NCBI GenBank assembly: GCA_025024175.1
Contig: QCXZ01000086.1
Coordinates: forward strand, 17,512,245 to 17,576,244
Source of the DNA: Rhyzopertha dominica
Taxonomy: Eukaryota > Arthropoda > Insecta > Coleoptera > Bostrichidae
Length of the DNA: 64,000 nucleotides
Direction: 5' to 3'
Shown here: positions 12,006 through 24,006 of the stretch, in pieces
How the letters are laid out: each line of letters opens with the position of its first letter
How positions within the stretch are numbered: the stretch's first letter is position 1
Position numbers and translations under genes: made by a program
The notes under the pieces: generated by a model
Database searches by the model: none
The model's input: the letters and a program-made list of their open reading frames with translations, nothing else
What the model was told of the DNA's origin: nothing

Positions 12006-12327
12006 CAAGAACCATCAAAATATTTAAACAACAATGGTACTCTTTTCTCATGTCTAAAGGGTACCGCTTACAAATAATGTAATCATCAAGTAGGCATAGT
12101 AATAGGGCGTCGTGAAACAAAAACTTGTATAATTTGTTATTTGTCACTTAGAAAATGAGTTTCTTTGGTGATTTGTTTATTCTTGGAAGTATTTCTGTAT
12201 CGTAATAGTGACTGTTACTTACTTTGGAAACTTTATTTTTAACTTTGAAAATCATGAATTTTTGAAAAGCGAGCTAACTGACATACGGTAAGATAAGAGC
12301 GTTAGCTGCTCAAACGAAACAGAAGGC
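12006..12327 (+). repeat. Left arm of a large inverted duplication
   Basis: This arm is repeated in inverse orientation at 13592-13955. Shared blocks in matching order include TCAAGTAGGCATAGTAATAG, GATTTGTTTATTCTT, GAAGTATTTCTGTATCGT and TTTGGAAACTTTATTTTTAA. Identity is high in the middle and weaker at both ends. On the minus strand the arm reads partly like protein (for example RINKSPKKL), so it may once have been coding, but I cannot name the family. Confidence 0.75.
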
Positions 12328-12772
12328 ATCCGCGAAGATGAATATATTCTACAACACATCTTTTAAGACAGCGTGATGAAGGAAGACTACAGTCATATCG
12401 ATAATACGTATTTTGCCTAATTTCAAGAGGCACATCTTCTAAAATATCTACTAAAGTGCTTTCTATAAAGTCTAAGTATGAGTCTGTATTATATCGTTCA
12501 GGTAACTCAACTGGTCCTATTAATCGATTTCCAATAATACTGCACCACATATTAACCGAAAACCGACGATGAAAATTGCAACATCTTACTAAAAGGGGTA
12601 TTTTACTTGACCAATGATGGTTGTAATGAAAATTTATTGTGTCATCTCTATAAAATGTTGCTTCGTCCGTCCACAGCATTGTGGGTATCAAATTTTCATT
12701 AGGATTTAACCATTGCGAAAAATTTAACGATGCACTCTCGGCTGTTCCAAGTAAAAACACAGTAACCAACAT
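12302..12772 (-). pseudogene. Mariner-related (DUF4817-type) transposase fragment
   Basis: DNA transposase of the Tc1/mariner group, cut-and-paste by a DDE/D catalytic domain. Visible are the first acidic motif (MLWTDEATFYRDD), the middle block (FSVNMWCSIIGNRLIGP), and DSYLDFIESTLVDILEDVPL. A degraded second motif follows, where a frameshift replaces the expected QDGAPxH. The N-terminal helix-turn-helix and third motif are absent. It overlaps the inner end of the inverted-duplication arm and stops 30 bp from a TACAGAGTGTCCC terminus-like motif at 12806. Inactive. Confidence 0.75.
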
Positions 12773-13092
12773 TTTTTACAAAATTGAGCTTTATGCATAT
12801 ATGCATATACAGAGTGTCCCACATTATGTGGGCAATTTCTCGGAATCTGAAATAACACTATTTTACAGAATAACTTTTTTTGAAAAGCGCCCGCTTACTG
12901 AGATATAAAGCCTTAAACACGTGGGAAGAGAAACAGTTTTTCAAACATATCTCTTAGGTCGGTTGATAAAATTTCATCAAATTTTGGCTATTATTATTTG
13001 AAGTGGAAGCTGTTAAAAAGATACTAACATTTTCTTAATAAATGTTTGAGAGGGGGGCGGGAGGGGGTCAACCCCACATCTAATCCCTTAAT

Positions 13093-13520
13093 TTTAAAAC
13101 GGTCTTTGGACCTTGTAAACAAAAAAGGTAATCTTTGTTCACGCTACTAAAATTGACCCGTTTCGAGAAAATTGCAGTTGGATTTTAGGATTCGCACTTT
13201 CACCGCTTAACTAAATGAATTTTTTGTCAAATTGACCGTGATAAATAACAAAAATGTGTTAGAGTCACTGTTATATTGATATTTTGACAAAAATTTGTAA
13301 ACATTCTAAAATGATAGTAATGGAATATTCATATAAATGAGTAATCTAGCATACTCATTTATATGAATATTCCATTATTATTACTTCAGAATTTTGCAAC
13401 AAATCATATAAAGTATTGTCAAAATGTCAATGTAACATTATAGTCATTACTATTATCTTTCGTATGTTAGTTATTCTTTCTACTGATCTCAGGCTCGCTC
13501 TAGGACCGTTTTAAAAATGA
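13093..13520. repeat. Long imperfect palindrome (fold-back element) with a perfect 26-bp core
   Basis: The core is a perfect 26-bp inverted repeat, 13318-13343 and 13352-13377, with an 8-base spacer. Similarity between the arms continues outward past ATTTTGACAA (near 13280 and 13420) to TTTTAAAACGGTC (13093) and GACCGTTTTAAAAA (near 13503). The right arm is about 90 bp shorter. This is the form of a fold-back MITE. No target duplication was identified. Confidence 0.75.
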
Positions 13521-13591
13521 TCTAAAGCATGCTCCACATTAACATTTGCCTGTGGTCTTCCTTGACCTTAAAGTATCATGTCTTCCTGGCT

Positions 13592-13955
13592 GCCTTCTGT
13601 TTGGATATCTGCTTTAATATTCGATTTGAGCAGTTAATGCTCTTCCATTACACGATCCTTGAATGAAGTGTATATCAGCTAGTTAACTGTTCGTTAAATC
13701 ATTTATGATTTTCAAAGTTAAAAATAAAGTTTCCAAAGTATGTAATAGTCACTATGACGATACAGAAATACTTCAAAGAATAAACAAATCGCCGAAGAAA
13801 CTTATTTATAAGTGAGAAATAATAAATTAATTATTGTTTCATGGCGCCCTATTACTATGCCTACTTGAATCTTTGTTCTCATTTTCTGACGAAGCGGTTC
13901 ATTTTAGGCATGTGAGAAAAGCGCCATTTTTGTTTACTTTTAATGGTTCCTTAAG
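13592..13955 (-). repeat. Right arm of the large inverted duplication
   Basis: Inverse copy of 12006-12327, running from GCCTTCTGTTT (13592) to TTTTAATGGTTCCTTA (13939-13954). The two arms enclose the transposase fragment and the palindrome at 13.1-13.5 kb, so the whole 12.0-13.96 kb block could fold back on itself. Confidence 0.75.
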
Positions 13956-14109
13956 TTAAAAGAAATTGTCTGCTTTATGACCTATTGACACAGTGTATCT
14001 AGAAAACCAAGCATTTACGGCGCTATTACTTCCATATTCAACGGATGGGAAGCATTGTATCGCGAAAAAAAATCAAAAATTTTTATTTGCTCATTCGCTT
14101 TAAAATGGT

Positions 14110-14340
14110 TGAAAACGCAAAAAAAATGAGCAAAAAAATTTCTTGTCTGTGTGTCTCGTGTGTCTGTGTATCTGTGTGTCTGTGGTTTTGTTTGTGGACA
14201 CGATAACTTTCGAAAGACTTAATATATGAACTTGAAATTTGGCAAACGTATAAATCTCAACTACCCAAAGCGACCTATTGTTTGTGGGGTAAGTAGGGTA
14301 TCTGCAAGGGGGCGAAATTGGGGCGTAACTACCCATTTAG
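14110..14340. repeat. Dispersed-repeat-like segment with GTCTGTGT microsatellite
   Basis: An imperfect GTCTGTGT/GTATCTGTGT run (about 14140-14190) leads into GGACACGATAACTTTCGAAA and a stretch around ACTTGAAATTTGGCAAACG. The layout suggests the end of a dispersed repeat, but no second copy exists in this window. A GGGACACCCTGTATA terminus-like motif lies further right, at 14724-14738. Confidence 0.4.
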
Positions 14341-15720
14341 CAAAATTTTTTTTTATTTTTTTTCGTTTTAGTATGTGAGTATTATTATTAATACTGCGAG
14401 TATTATTCGTTCTTATAAATTTTCGGTGCAGCAAACTGTTTAGAAGATATTAGCAAAAAAGCGTCACTTAAAGAAAACGAATATCTCCGAATATATTTAA
14501 TATATTCAAAAAAATGATAATACCATCAGATAGGAAATAAAATTTCTCACCAAAAGTGTCTTAGTAAATTTATTCAAATTTTTGACATTTTCGAAATATT
14601 TCCAAAAAACCTATTTCGGGCCTTAATCGTATTGATTCAATTTGCAGCGGTTTTTTATATGAAAAAATGTTTTTATTTTTAGTCATAGAAATCGTTGTTA
14701 AATTGTTCCACGCTAAGTTCGGGACACCCTGTATAAATCTTATATTAAATGTATTACATCTGGCAACTCTACCCAGAGTAAAAGTCACCAGCCAGACAAG
14801 AAAACTTGAGTGTACGGCTGATCTATTGATCAATTTTCCGGTTGCTATCTTGTTTGTAAATTCTCTGAAAAATTTTAGATCAAGTAAAGTTTATAATTAG
14901 ACCATGCGGCATTGGTGTATTACAATTATTTATGTTGCTTCTGCTTACAGGTAGACATAAGTAATATAATTTTCATTACGTTCGTCGTATTTATGGAAAT
15001 AACCAGGCCAAAAGTTTAAAACAAATATTGGGAGTTTTTGATTTCGCACAATATTACGAAATTGCCCCCAATTGTGGTATCCAGCATGATCTATGTTTTT
15101 CAATTTCGATACATCGATGCTACGCCATTGATGTTTACTTTATGATACATCGCAGAACTGCTTAACTTCTCAATACGGTGCACCGCTGCCTTAGTTGTGG
15201 CGGCGGCTTTGAAGTATTTTTTGCGATTTACATCCTTCAAAGTGCATACCGCCTACGGCGCGTTTTGCATATATATATATACATATCACCAAGTGGTACC
15301 ACCTTTATCTAAAAAGTGATATAGTATATTTATGGGCTGGTGTCCGCTAAGCCTTAAACCACCAAAAAGATGAAGGATTCTATTGCTCATCGAAAATTTT
15401 CACAAAGAAACGTCTCTCTGGCAGTTCGTGAGTTCAAAAGTGCATGAAATATATTGCGACATATTCTTATTTATTTACCCTTACACTGTTCATACAAGTG
15501 TTTTTCAGAGTTTTTCGATAGTCTCCAATTCGGTTTCCGATGGGATTCGTTGTCGATACATCGATGTTGCTCCTATTTTGGCATTTTTAGTTAAGAATAA
15601 TAATAATAACAAAACAAAAATAATAATAATAATATTAATAGTTTAATTTTTCTTATTGCATTTATTTGTAGGTTCTGGCTCCTTTTTTATAAATTAAAGA
15701 CACTTTTTTCTAATAATATA
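14340..15720. other. AT-rich stretch, no gene recognised
   Basis: Contains only short frames. GATACATCGATG occurs twice (near 15109 and 15556) and an imperfect AAT microsatellite lies at about 15596-15640. No transposon structure could be proved. Confidence 0.35.
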
Positions 15721-15752
15721 ACGTTTCGACCTATAATTTAGGTCTTTGTCGA
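15721..15752 (-). other. Hammerhead-ribozyme-like motif of a Penelope-like element, degenerate
   Basis: On the minus strand the order is CAAAGA, then a stem GACCTA/TAGGTC with an AATTA loop, then GAAACGTT. This resembles the stem II and GAAA side of the hammerhead ribozymes known from terminal repeats of Penelope-like elements. The conserved CUGANGA side is not intact, so self-cleavage is doubtful. No Penelope coding sequence is adjacent. Confidence 0.35.
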
Positions 15753-15930
15753 ATATTTTTATTTTGCAGATTGACAAATTATTATGAAAATCAATATGAC
15801 ATTTACAATTTTGATATTAATATAAAATGTACCTTCAAGTTTGTTCCTTTGCTATCATTGTGGATGGTAAATGTGACTGTGAGAGGGTGTGTTTAAATGA
15901 CGGTGTAGTAGGTACTTATACTTAGCAACA

Positions 15931-16365
15931 TTACTTAGTAACAGACATTTTGTTTAGCTGCAACAGTTCTAATTCACTTTCCAGTTTATGCACATTGTTT
16001 CCAATTTTGATATTAACTCGCCCTTCCATGGTCCATACATTTTTGGTTTCAAATTTTTCAGTTGCTTTACGCTTTAGCAAGGCAGTAATAACGAAATTTG
16101 TTCCTCTTAAATGTTTTCTCTTTTGGAATACAAGTTGTCTGTCCTGGTAACTGCAAAATTTTACTACCATAGCTCTAGGTTTGTGCCCATCTGCTCTTCC
16201 AACCCTGTGAGATCTATCCAGCGCCGTAGGTGACAATTTCAGAAATAGCAACATTAAAAATTCTTTGCCAACAAGATAAAACCAATCAATCATACCATTA
16301 ACATCCTTGAATATAAAACGTAATTTGTAAAAATCTCTACGATTTTGCAGTGGAGAGAATAACAC
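15931..16365 (-). pseudogene. LINE ORF1-like (RNA-binding, L1 transposase_22-like) fragment
   Basis: An open frame of 144 codons contains LDRSHRVGRADGHKPRAMVV, then KFCSYQDRQLVFQKRKHLRG. This is the R-x-HR-x-GR ... PR-x-x-x-V-KF pattern of the RRM/C-terminal domain of L1-like ORF1 proteins, which coat LINE RNA. A leucine-rich stretch at its C-terminal end (LESELELLQLN) may be a coiled-coil scrap. It lies downstream of the RT of the neighbouring LINE on the same strand, the wrong order for one element, so it is probably from a separate copy. Confidence 0.5.
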
Positions 16366-16389
16366 ATACCTGTCTGCAAGATCAATATC

Positions 16390-17990
16390 TTTTAAACATT
16401 GCTTTTTTATAACTTAAATTTAACATATTTTAGAAAATCATGTTGAACTGATTCAATTCGAGCAACGTGCGTAATATTAGGGCGACCAGATGATGGAATT
16501 GCATTCCAATATGAGAGAGTTGTAAGTACTAAGATCGTATTAATGTCCTTAAAATCAGAAATCCACTTTTTCAAGCAACCTAGCAGTTTTCTACTTTTGC
16601 CAATAGTACAATCGTAGTGAATATGGAAAGATGNTTTACCATCTAAAAATATCCCCAAATCTTTTACAACATACACAATAACTAAAGATTTATTCTTCAG
16701 TAAGCAAAGTAGTATAGAAGGATATAATTTTTTACTAAAACATATTACTTGACACTTTTACACATTTAGCTTCATATCGTTAAGATTGCACCAAGTCTCA
16801 ATTTTCAGTATATCAGTTTGTTGCAATATCACCAAGAGTTTGATTTTTTTTTGTACAATTTTAAATCGTCGGCATACAGCAAACAAGCTGATGATATATC
16901 AGAGCAAACATTATTTACAAAAATATTAAATAAAATAGGGCCTGTGGTAGAGCTCTGCGGCTTCTCAGAATAATCCGATGACTGAAAACCTTTTATAAAA
17001 ACTTTTTGAGTGCGATTATCGATATAACTACATAACTATAAATATAAATATCTTTTTATTTGAAGGTTATATTCGTTTCGTGGCATTTAGGAATAGAATG
17101 TTAAACAAAAGGATCAGTTCGCTGGTTTATTACATTACCGCATTAATTTAACTTAACCTCACGATGGAAACGGCCGTTTTCGAAACGTTGTAATAAAGCA
17201 GCAAACTGATGCTTTTGTTTTACATTCTATTCCTAAATTCCACGAAACAAACATAATCTTCAAATAAATGATATAAGAGGAAACGTATAAAGTAATTAAC
17301 TGTATCAAAAGTTTTTCGAAAATCATTGTATACAGCATGAACATTCAAGCCGTCTTCAAAATCACCAATAATGTCCTCTGCAAAAGTAACAAGATTTGTA
17401 AGTGTTGCGTTGAGCATGAAATCCATGTAGAGCTAAAAGATAACGTTTTTAAACCTTGTTATAATTTCGGACGCGACTAAACTTTCAAAAACCCGCAGGA
17501 AACACAATATACTGATAAGCCTATAGTTTATAATATTATTTCTAGATCCAGGCTTAAAAACAGGAATAACATTCGCAATTTTTTATTTATATCGGAAAAC
17601 ATCACCGGCTTGAACTGATTTTTTAAATAATTTAAATAAACCTGTAAAAAGTAGACGGAAAATTTTCTAACCTAACTCCTCTTTTACAGTCCAATTTATT
17701 AATTGCACTGAAAACATCACTTTAACTGAAGGGTACTTTATTCAGATCCACAAAGTATTTTGCAAAGTTTTTGGCTATATTTTCGGTTCCATATATTGGA
17801 ACATCATTTAGCATCATACATTGACGTATTTCAGTAGGTTTAGTTTATTCAAGTACAAATTTCCAAAAAATTTTGGGAGTAGTACACATTGAATTGAACG
17901 AGTGAACTGAATGTATTTAAGATACAAATCATAAACAGCAGATTTACATAGCTCTCTTATTTCTGTAAGTTGTTTTGAACTAGAATTTAA
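16390..17990 (-). pseudogene. Jockey-like LINE reverse transcriptase, broken, with nested fold-back element
   Basis: From right to left the minus strand shows VIPVFKPGSRNNIINYRLIS (RT motif 2 region, near 17500-17580) and TFDTVNYF (first catalytic-aspartate motif region, near 17290-17320). A GPILFNIFVNNV block follows near 16920-16960, then the catalytic YADD (codons 16865-16876) and thumb sequence KDLGIFLDGK...SRKLLGCLKKW (16520-16670). This is the order of a Jockey-type ORF2 RT. Multiple frameshifts and a ~220-bp fold-back insertion (17051-17272) make it inactive. The YADD itself is intact. Confidence 0.75.
17051..17272. mobile_element. Fold-back MITE nested in the Jockey-like LINE
   Basis: Arms of about 84 bp (17051-17134 and 17189-17272) are near-perfect inverse copies (TTTATTTGAAG, TTTCGTGGCATTTAGGAATA and GAATGTTAAACAAAAG on the left) around a ~54-base loop. 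LINE coding similarity resumes on both sides. TA dinucleotides flank the arms, compatible with a TA target. Confidence 0.75.
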
Positions 17991-17999
17991 ACCTTAAAT

Positions 18000-20900
18000 T
18001 GGATATCGTTAGTTATGAAGAATACGAAGACCGCGCGTTGCCTTGAATTCGCGTTTCAAGACACTGAGGTTCCCCACCAATGTACAACAGTAAAGTCAGG
18101 GGAATACTTCTCGCCGTAAAATCAGCGCTGGCTGGTTTGGGCGCGTGGGCGTATGTCTAGCGCGTCTACGGTATCAGTATTACAGTGGTTTTCAAATTTT
18201 TTATTTTTGCCTAGCAATGTTTCGGACAGTTGCGCTCACGTTCCACTACAAAAATAACTATTTTTAAACATTAATTAAATTTACTGTTTAATATAAAAAT
18301 TAATTTTCTCAAACCGCATGGTCATATAATAGAGTCACTACTGTGAATCGGTCCGTAGTATCTTTAGGGCTTACAATACAGAAATTTGTGATACACCAAA
18401 TCGAAGTTTATGATTGCTGACATTGTCAAATATACAGTGTTAAATATTTCAGCGCAGTATGCAACTTTATTTTAAACGAACATGTTTTCTGGCATATTCC
18501 GATGCAGCACTAAAATGTTTTACCTAAATGAGTATTTGTTTTCGATATTAATTGGAAGGTTCCTAATCTATTCAACTTTTGTCAAAGATTCGTTTACATA
18601 AAATTGCGTATTTTATTTATTACCAACAGTGATAGAGTTACTTAACGGAGGATCATTGCCTTTTTGTATATCGTTTCTATTTATTCAGGGTGTTCGTCAG
18701 CGGCAATGAGTGTCTGAACCTTTCGAGTGCGTAGTTTTTTAAACAAAAATTGTTAAATTTTTAACAAAATGCCATTTTATTATGACGTATTTTGGTTCGA
18801 TGTAACTGCCGTTGTATTCAAAACGTGATTAATTTGGTCTTCATTTTGATATTGTATATGAAAGCACTCATAAGAAAGGACATTCATTGAGATGGACAAA
18901 ATACGTTGCAATAGTATACTGAAATGCGATTTGATACATGTTTCGATCAGAATGAGGCCGCATTAAACGTATTATTTAAAGGATGCTTTCGATTCTGTTT
19001 TTTTTTGTAGTTCAGTTTATAATAAAGTAATTTCTTACTAAATATGTAAAAAAAAACTGTTGNTGTTTCTNGTGCGTTTGTATGATATGAAAAATAAATA
19101 TTTCACGGCCTACTAGGTAATATAAAGTTGAATTAAACTTTCATGAATAAAAAGACAAGGTGTTGCGTTAAAAAAGAAACAGGAGTTAGTGTAGATTTTA
19201 AAAACCGACAATAATGGTTGACGATATGGATTCGTCNAAAGCTATACTGGAACTAACATAGTCCGATTTTTGTTCATAATCTAACTAATAATGCAANAAC
19301 ATTCANTTCCTAAATCCACATACAAAAATTGTAATTTATCTGATGTGAAAACTCGGAAAACGTTTTAATAAGGTCTTCGAATGAACTATATATTTGTCCT
19401 GTTCTAGTTTCCTGTATAGTATTCCTGATAGGACAATGTAATACAAAATTTAACAGTTTTAAACTAAAAGGATTGCTCAAGATTCTTATTAAATCGCATA
19501 TTGGTTTGAAATAAAACAAAATTGAAAAAATAGGAAATGGTAAAATATACCCAACTTTCGAGCTTTATATCATTGCAAGATAAGTACGTATAACAAGACG
19601 TATTATCGTTAACTCCTTTTAATGTTTTAGTGCGACTGGTTTTGAAATCTATATATAATGAGACCTCTTCCTCAAATCACAGACTACAATTTAATAAAGC
19701 ACTAACATCCATAAAACGTAAAACAATTTTGAAAGTAGGTTAGAAAACTACGTATCTTAGTATTGCGTCTGTGGGCCAAACTCTCAAAAAACTAATTAGT
19801 AAATGATCTAGGTTCAAAACTAATTTCTGAGTTTAGAAGTGTCTCATCAAGGCCTTGTTATTTTTTAAATTTCTAGTAAGTTTAATTTCTACTTTAGCTG
19901 AATATGTAAAATTTCAATNTCGGTATTAATTCAAAATTATCTCTTGCATTCTAAGATGTTTCGAAATAACGAATAATTTTTTAGCAATCTCCATAACTTG
20001 AGATGTTTTTTTACTCTCGTTTTATTTCTGAATGTTATCCCTATACACATGTCCGATTGTTGCATCTTAATTTGTATATTCCGCATTTCTCCAGCTTCCA
20101 GACTTTATCAAAGAGAATTTTCTCCGTCGTGTATCTAATTTTAAATGAAATAAATGATTGTATTTCCTTAGTTTTAATTTCGTTACTAATATTATATATG
20201 CATGATTTTTATAAGAAAACTATGATTTACATGTTTATTATATAATTTTTTATTTAGTAATTTATCATATGTTTTAGTTTTAGGGCCGTTAACTTTCGTT
20301 TATGATTTAATACAATTAGTTCTTCATTATATGTATTTAAGTTTACTTACAGGTACTTTTATCAATCTAAATTACTATTGAAAACAGGTATTATATAGTT
20401 ATCTTTAAAATTAGTTTTGATATATTTAGAAAGCCCATTAAAGTATCTATACAAATATACAAGGTCCGCCACCTAAAACTCCCCAGGCTCGTATTTTCTT
20501 TATTTTTTAGGTACAACCTTAAGTTATATGTCAAATTGTAGATCTTTTTAAACTCTTTAAAAATAGAATATTGGGTGTCCAAAAATTTTTTTTGCAGATT
20601 ATCATATTTTGCAAATAAAGTAAATTTTGTAAATATTTTTTAACCTTACCCCGTACAATAAATATCGCTTTATAGTTGCACACCGGCTTCTATTTTCTTT
20701 TATTCGTGTGGTAAACCATGTATGCGTAATTTTTACTCCTTCTTAGTGAAAAACAAGAAAAATATTCGCCGCCATTTTTATTAATAGGGTTGTTCAGAAT
20801 TTGTTAAGTGTTACTTTAGTAGCTTATTACGGTAAAAATTATGCCTACATACTCATCGCTGCACACAAAACCCCAAAATTTAGAGTAACTTTTAAATAAA

Positions 20901-21300
20901 TAAAGTAAAAAGTTCGTTCTACAGAGAGAGAAGCTAGGAAACCAAACCCTGCGATGATGCTAGTGCGTGATGTAGAAAACCAAACACAGTTGAACGATCA
21001 TAAATATGTGTCTGCAGTATAAATATGTTGAATTTGTATTATACTTATATCCATTGTTAATGCTCTGTCGATAGATAGGTCTATGATCGCTCGCAAAAAC
21101 TTGACTGACTGTTCACGCTCGGATATTTCCGATTCCCGTCGCTCATCGACACACCGGCCTCGCAGCTGCCAGAAGAAAATAGTGGAGATAGCGACGGGCC
21201 GCTGAACACCAGAAATATCGGCATGTAGACCATTACTGGATTTATCATAACTAAATTATTCTTTGTTCAATCCTCTACAGATTTGAAGCATACGTAACTG
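18000..21300. other. Mostly AT-rich stretch, no gene recognised
   Basis: Two less AT-rich patches stand out: 18030-18175 (GGGCGCGTGGGCG near 18147) and 20930-21220. The latter carries an imperfect inverted pair GGATATTTC...CCGTCGCT / AGCGACGGG...GAAATATC around 21120-21225, probably a small fold-back repeat. A TTCAGGGTGTTCG terminus-like motif is at about 18684. Several single N are present. No coding sequence identified. Confidence 0.4.
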
Positions 21301-21310
21301 AAACTTTGAG

Positions 21311-21457
21311 CTACAGTTTGGCTTGATTACATTTTCATTAGCTGTTGTTGAAAGCGCTTTATGCGACTATCAAATGTGGGTATAATTAGCTAACTTCAAT
21401 AATTTTTTAACAATCAGCTGTAACATTTATCGGAAATATAATCGAGCCAAACTGTAG
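21311..21457. mobile_element. 147-bp MITE, mariner-type TA ends
   Basis: Inverted termini CTACAGTTTGGCTTGATTA (left) and the complement of CTACAGTTTGGCTCGATTA (right). Both contain TA-CAGTTTGGCT, as expected if TA is the duplicated target. The inner arms also match (AGCTGTTGTT / AACAATCAGCT). No reading frame inside. Confidence 0.78.
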
Positions 21458-21479
21458 AACATTCTTTCATCTTTGTTCA

Positions 21480-23025
21480 TACCATTCCAGTTGTCTCCTT
21501 TCTATGTAGTCTGTCACAGTGTACACTTTCCACTCACTCCGGATCTGGTCGCTTTTTATCGTATCCATTCTTGTAAAGCCTCTCTTCAAATTCACTCTTC
21601 GTAGGTATTTCATTTCTGCAGCCTGTAGGTTACTTTTCAAATTTTTTGTTAATACCCATGCTTTGCACCCAAAAGTGAGTTCTGGTCGGTATATGGACTT
21701 AAAAGTTATGACTTTTGTTTCTCTTGAAACCTGAACTGTTTATTTAAGGCATGATAAAGTCGGGCTGCACTATCAATACGCTCATTTATTTCAATTCCTA
21801 TTTTTCCTGTATCCTCTATCGTTGCCCCCAGGTACTTAGACTCTTTCACCTGTTCTACGCGTTCACCATTGACACTGATATTTAATTGTTTTGACTGTTT
21901 TGCTATTACCAACACTTAAGTCTTACCTACATTTACTTTCATGTTGTATTTTAACAGTTCTCTATGCCACACGTTTATTTGTTATAGGGTCACATATTTT
22001 TATGTCATCTAGCACAACAGAAAACAAAAGAGGGCTCAACACACCTCCTTGCCGTAGTCCATTCTTAGCTGTAAACCATTTTGCGCTCTTACGTAATTTC
22101 GGTTTTCTTCATATATGCTTTTGATTGCTACAACATCTCCTTTGTGTACACCTCTTCTGGTTAAGCTCTTCCATACACTATCTCGTGGCACTCTATCAAA
22201 GGTTTTTTCTAAATCTGTAACTGCCATATACGATTCCTGTTGTTGCTTTTCGCATTTGTCTATAACTTGTCTTATTGCAAATATATGATCTTGCACTATG
22301 CCCTTTTCTGAAGCCACTCTGAGATTCGCACAGTTGAGGTTCAACAGTTTCTCTCACCCTCTTTTACAGAATGCGTTCATATATTTTTGATGCGACACAT
22401 AAAAGGGTAATTCCTTTATAGTTATTGGAATTTTTCATGTCCCCTTTTTTGTGTATTGGCACTATAATAGCACATTTCCAGTCTTGCGGTATTTTCTTAT
22501 ATTTCCTGGTGTTTTTGAAAACATCGTGCAATAACATCAAACCTGCTTCTCCCATTTCTTTCAATATTTCCCCTGTCAAAGCGTCAGGTCCTGGAGCCTT
22601 TCCGTTTTTTATATATTTTATTGCATCAATGGTCTCTTCTTCAGTTATCGCCAACCCCCGTTGCTCTAGTCGTTGTTCCTCAGGTCTTTCTTCATCTTCT
22701 TCTAGTTCTTCTCCTATATTCTGTTCCTCATTGACAACAGTAGTTCCTGGAAATACTCCTGTCATCTGTCCATTATCNCAACTTCTGTTACAAGTATATT
22801 TCCTAAATGGCACTGAGGGCNTCTGCCCTCCTATTCTCCTTCAAGTATATTTCCCTTTATATCTTTCACGTTTTTTACTTTTTTTGTTTTCCTTACCGTA
22901 ATCCTTTAAGCACTTTGTAGAATAGCTTTTCTTTTATCTTCTATTCGTCTTCCAAACTCTCATGTTCTCTACTTTGCTTCTAGCAAAAGGTTTGTAACTT
23001 TAATCCTTTGTTCTGTGTATTTTAC
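21480..23025 (-). pseudogene. RTE-like LINE, distal part (RT), with the YADD segment deleted
   Basis: Minus-strand frames in order: KKVKNVKDIKG linker (near 22860); NGKAPGPDALTGEILK, then IPQDWKCAIIVPIHKKGD and NNYKGITLLCVASKIYERIL (22370-22640); MAVTDLEKTFDRVPRD (catalytic Asp motif, near 22200); a GLRQGGVLSPLLF-type motif (near 22030). Then comes a jump straight to a KYNMKVNVGKT-like segment (near 21930), and last KYLGATIEDTG (near 21830). The stretch that should hold YADD has been lost at about 21985. The proximal part of the same LINE is at 25716-25835, separated by a DNA element. Confidence 0.8.
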
Positions 23026-24006
23026 CCTTGTGTATACATATTATAGTGTGCTCACCTACATTGCGAAAAAACGGACAGATTTTGGGGGCGAAATGCGAGT
23101 GTTTCTGGGGGCAGACGTTTGATGGCGCTGTAACGAACTTGTAAAATAGAAGTAATTGACATTACCGGCATTTCGAGTACCCCTCATGTCCCCTACTTTA
23201 AAACCGTTCCTTTGCCGATGTTGCCAAATGATGCTATAGTTATGCGAATGCAGAATACGAGTTCCAATCATAAATAGTATATCCATATAAATTTGTATTA
23301 TAATACGTATTAAACGCAAAATCTTATGTCTTATGCAGCCATACTGTCTTACAAATCATTTTTTAGTTCGTATAATGAACGTGTAATCTCTGTAAATGTT
23401 CGTGTACTTATATGCAAAATACAAACTGCCAACATAGCTTTCTAAGAGTAACGCCTACGCCTATCGCAGGATATGCCATTAAAAGATGAACTCGGTTTTT
23501 TATAAATGCTTGGGTTGTTATTCCTCGTACGATTTATTGACTACCTCTTTATAAGTACTTTGTCTAATAGGCAAAAGAAATCAGATCATTCAATATTACG
23601 TTTACTGTTCCGCAGCAGTTCAAATCTCAGATATATGTTTTATTATAACCAGACGGTCCGTGCGATAATACTTCGAAAAACAATCGAATAAAACAGTCTT
23701 GCAAGCCTTGACAAACCAGACTCCCGAACATACGTCGTGTGAGGGTAGGTCAGGCTACAATGTTTGTTATTTCATCGACTATGTAGTAAATGAGATACGG
23801 TTTCGGACACCTGATGTAACAGAATAAGAGATGTGCTGTGATAACTTTAAGGAACAATAGGAACTTATGTTCAAAAACTTGAAGATAATTAGGTAAAGAG
23901 ACAAATAATAAGAATAAATGGATCTGTTGTTAATGTTTTATAACCAAATACGTCTTTAAATTATATTTCCAAATTGAATTTTCGCAAAACCAATAATACA
24001 TAGGTA

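Noticed and set aside
18030..18175. CpG-richer patch as a possible gene promoter
   Set aside because: No donor site, TATA-like element or downstream exon could be tied to it; it may be an element end.
22425..22901. Plus-strand ORF of 158 codons
   Set aside because: It is the antisense shadow of the RTE-like reverse transcriptase on the minus strand.
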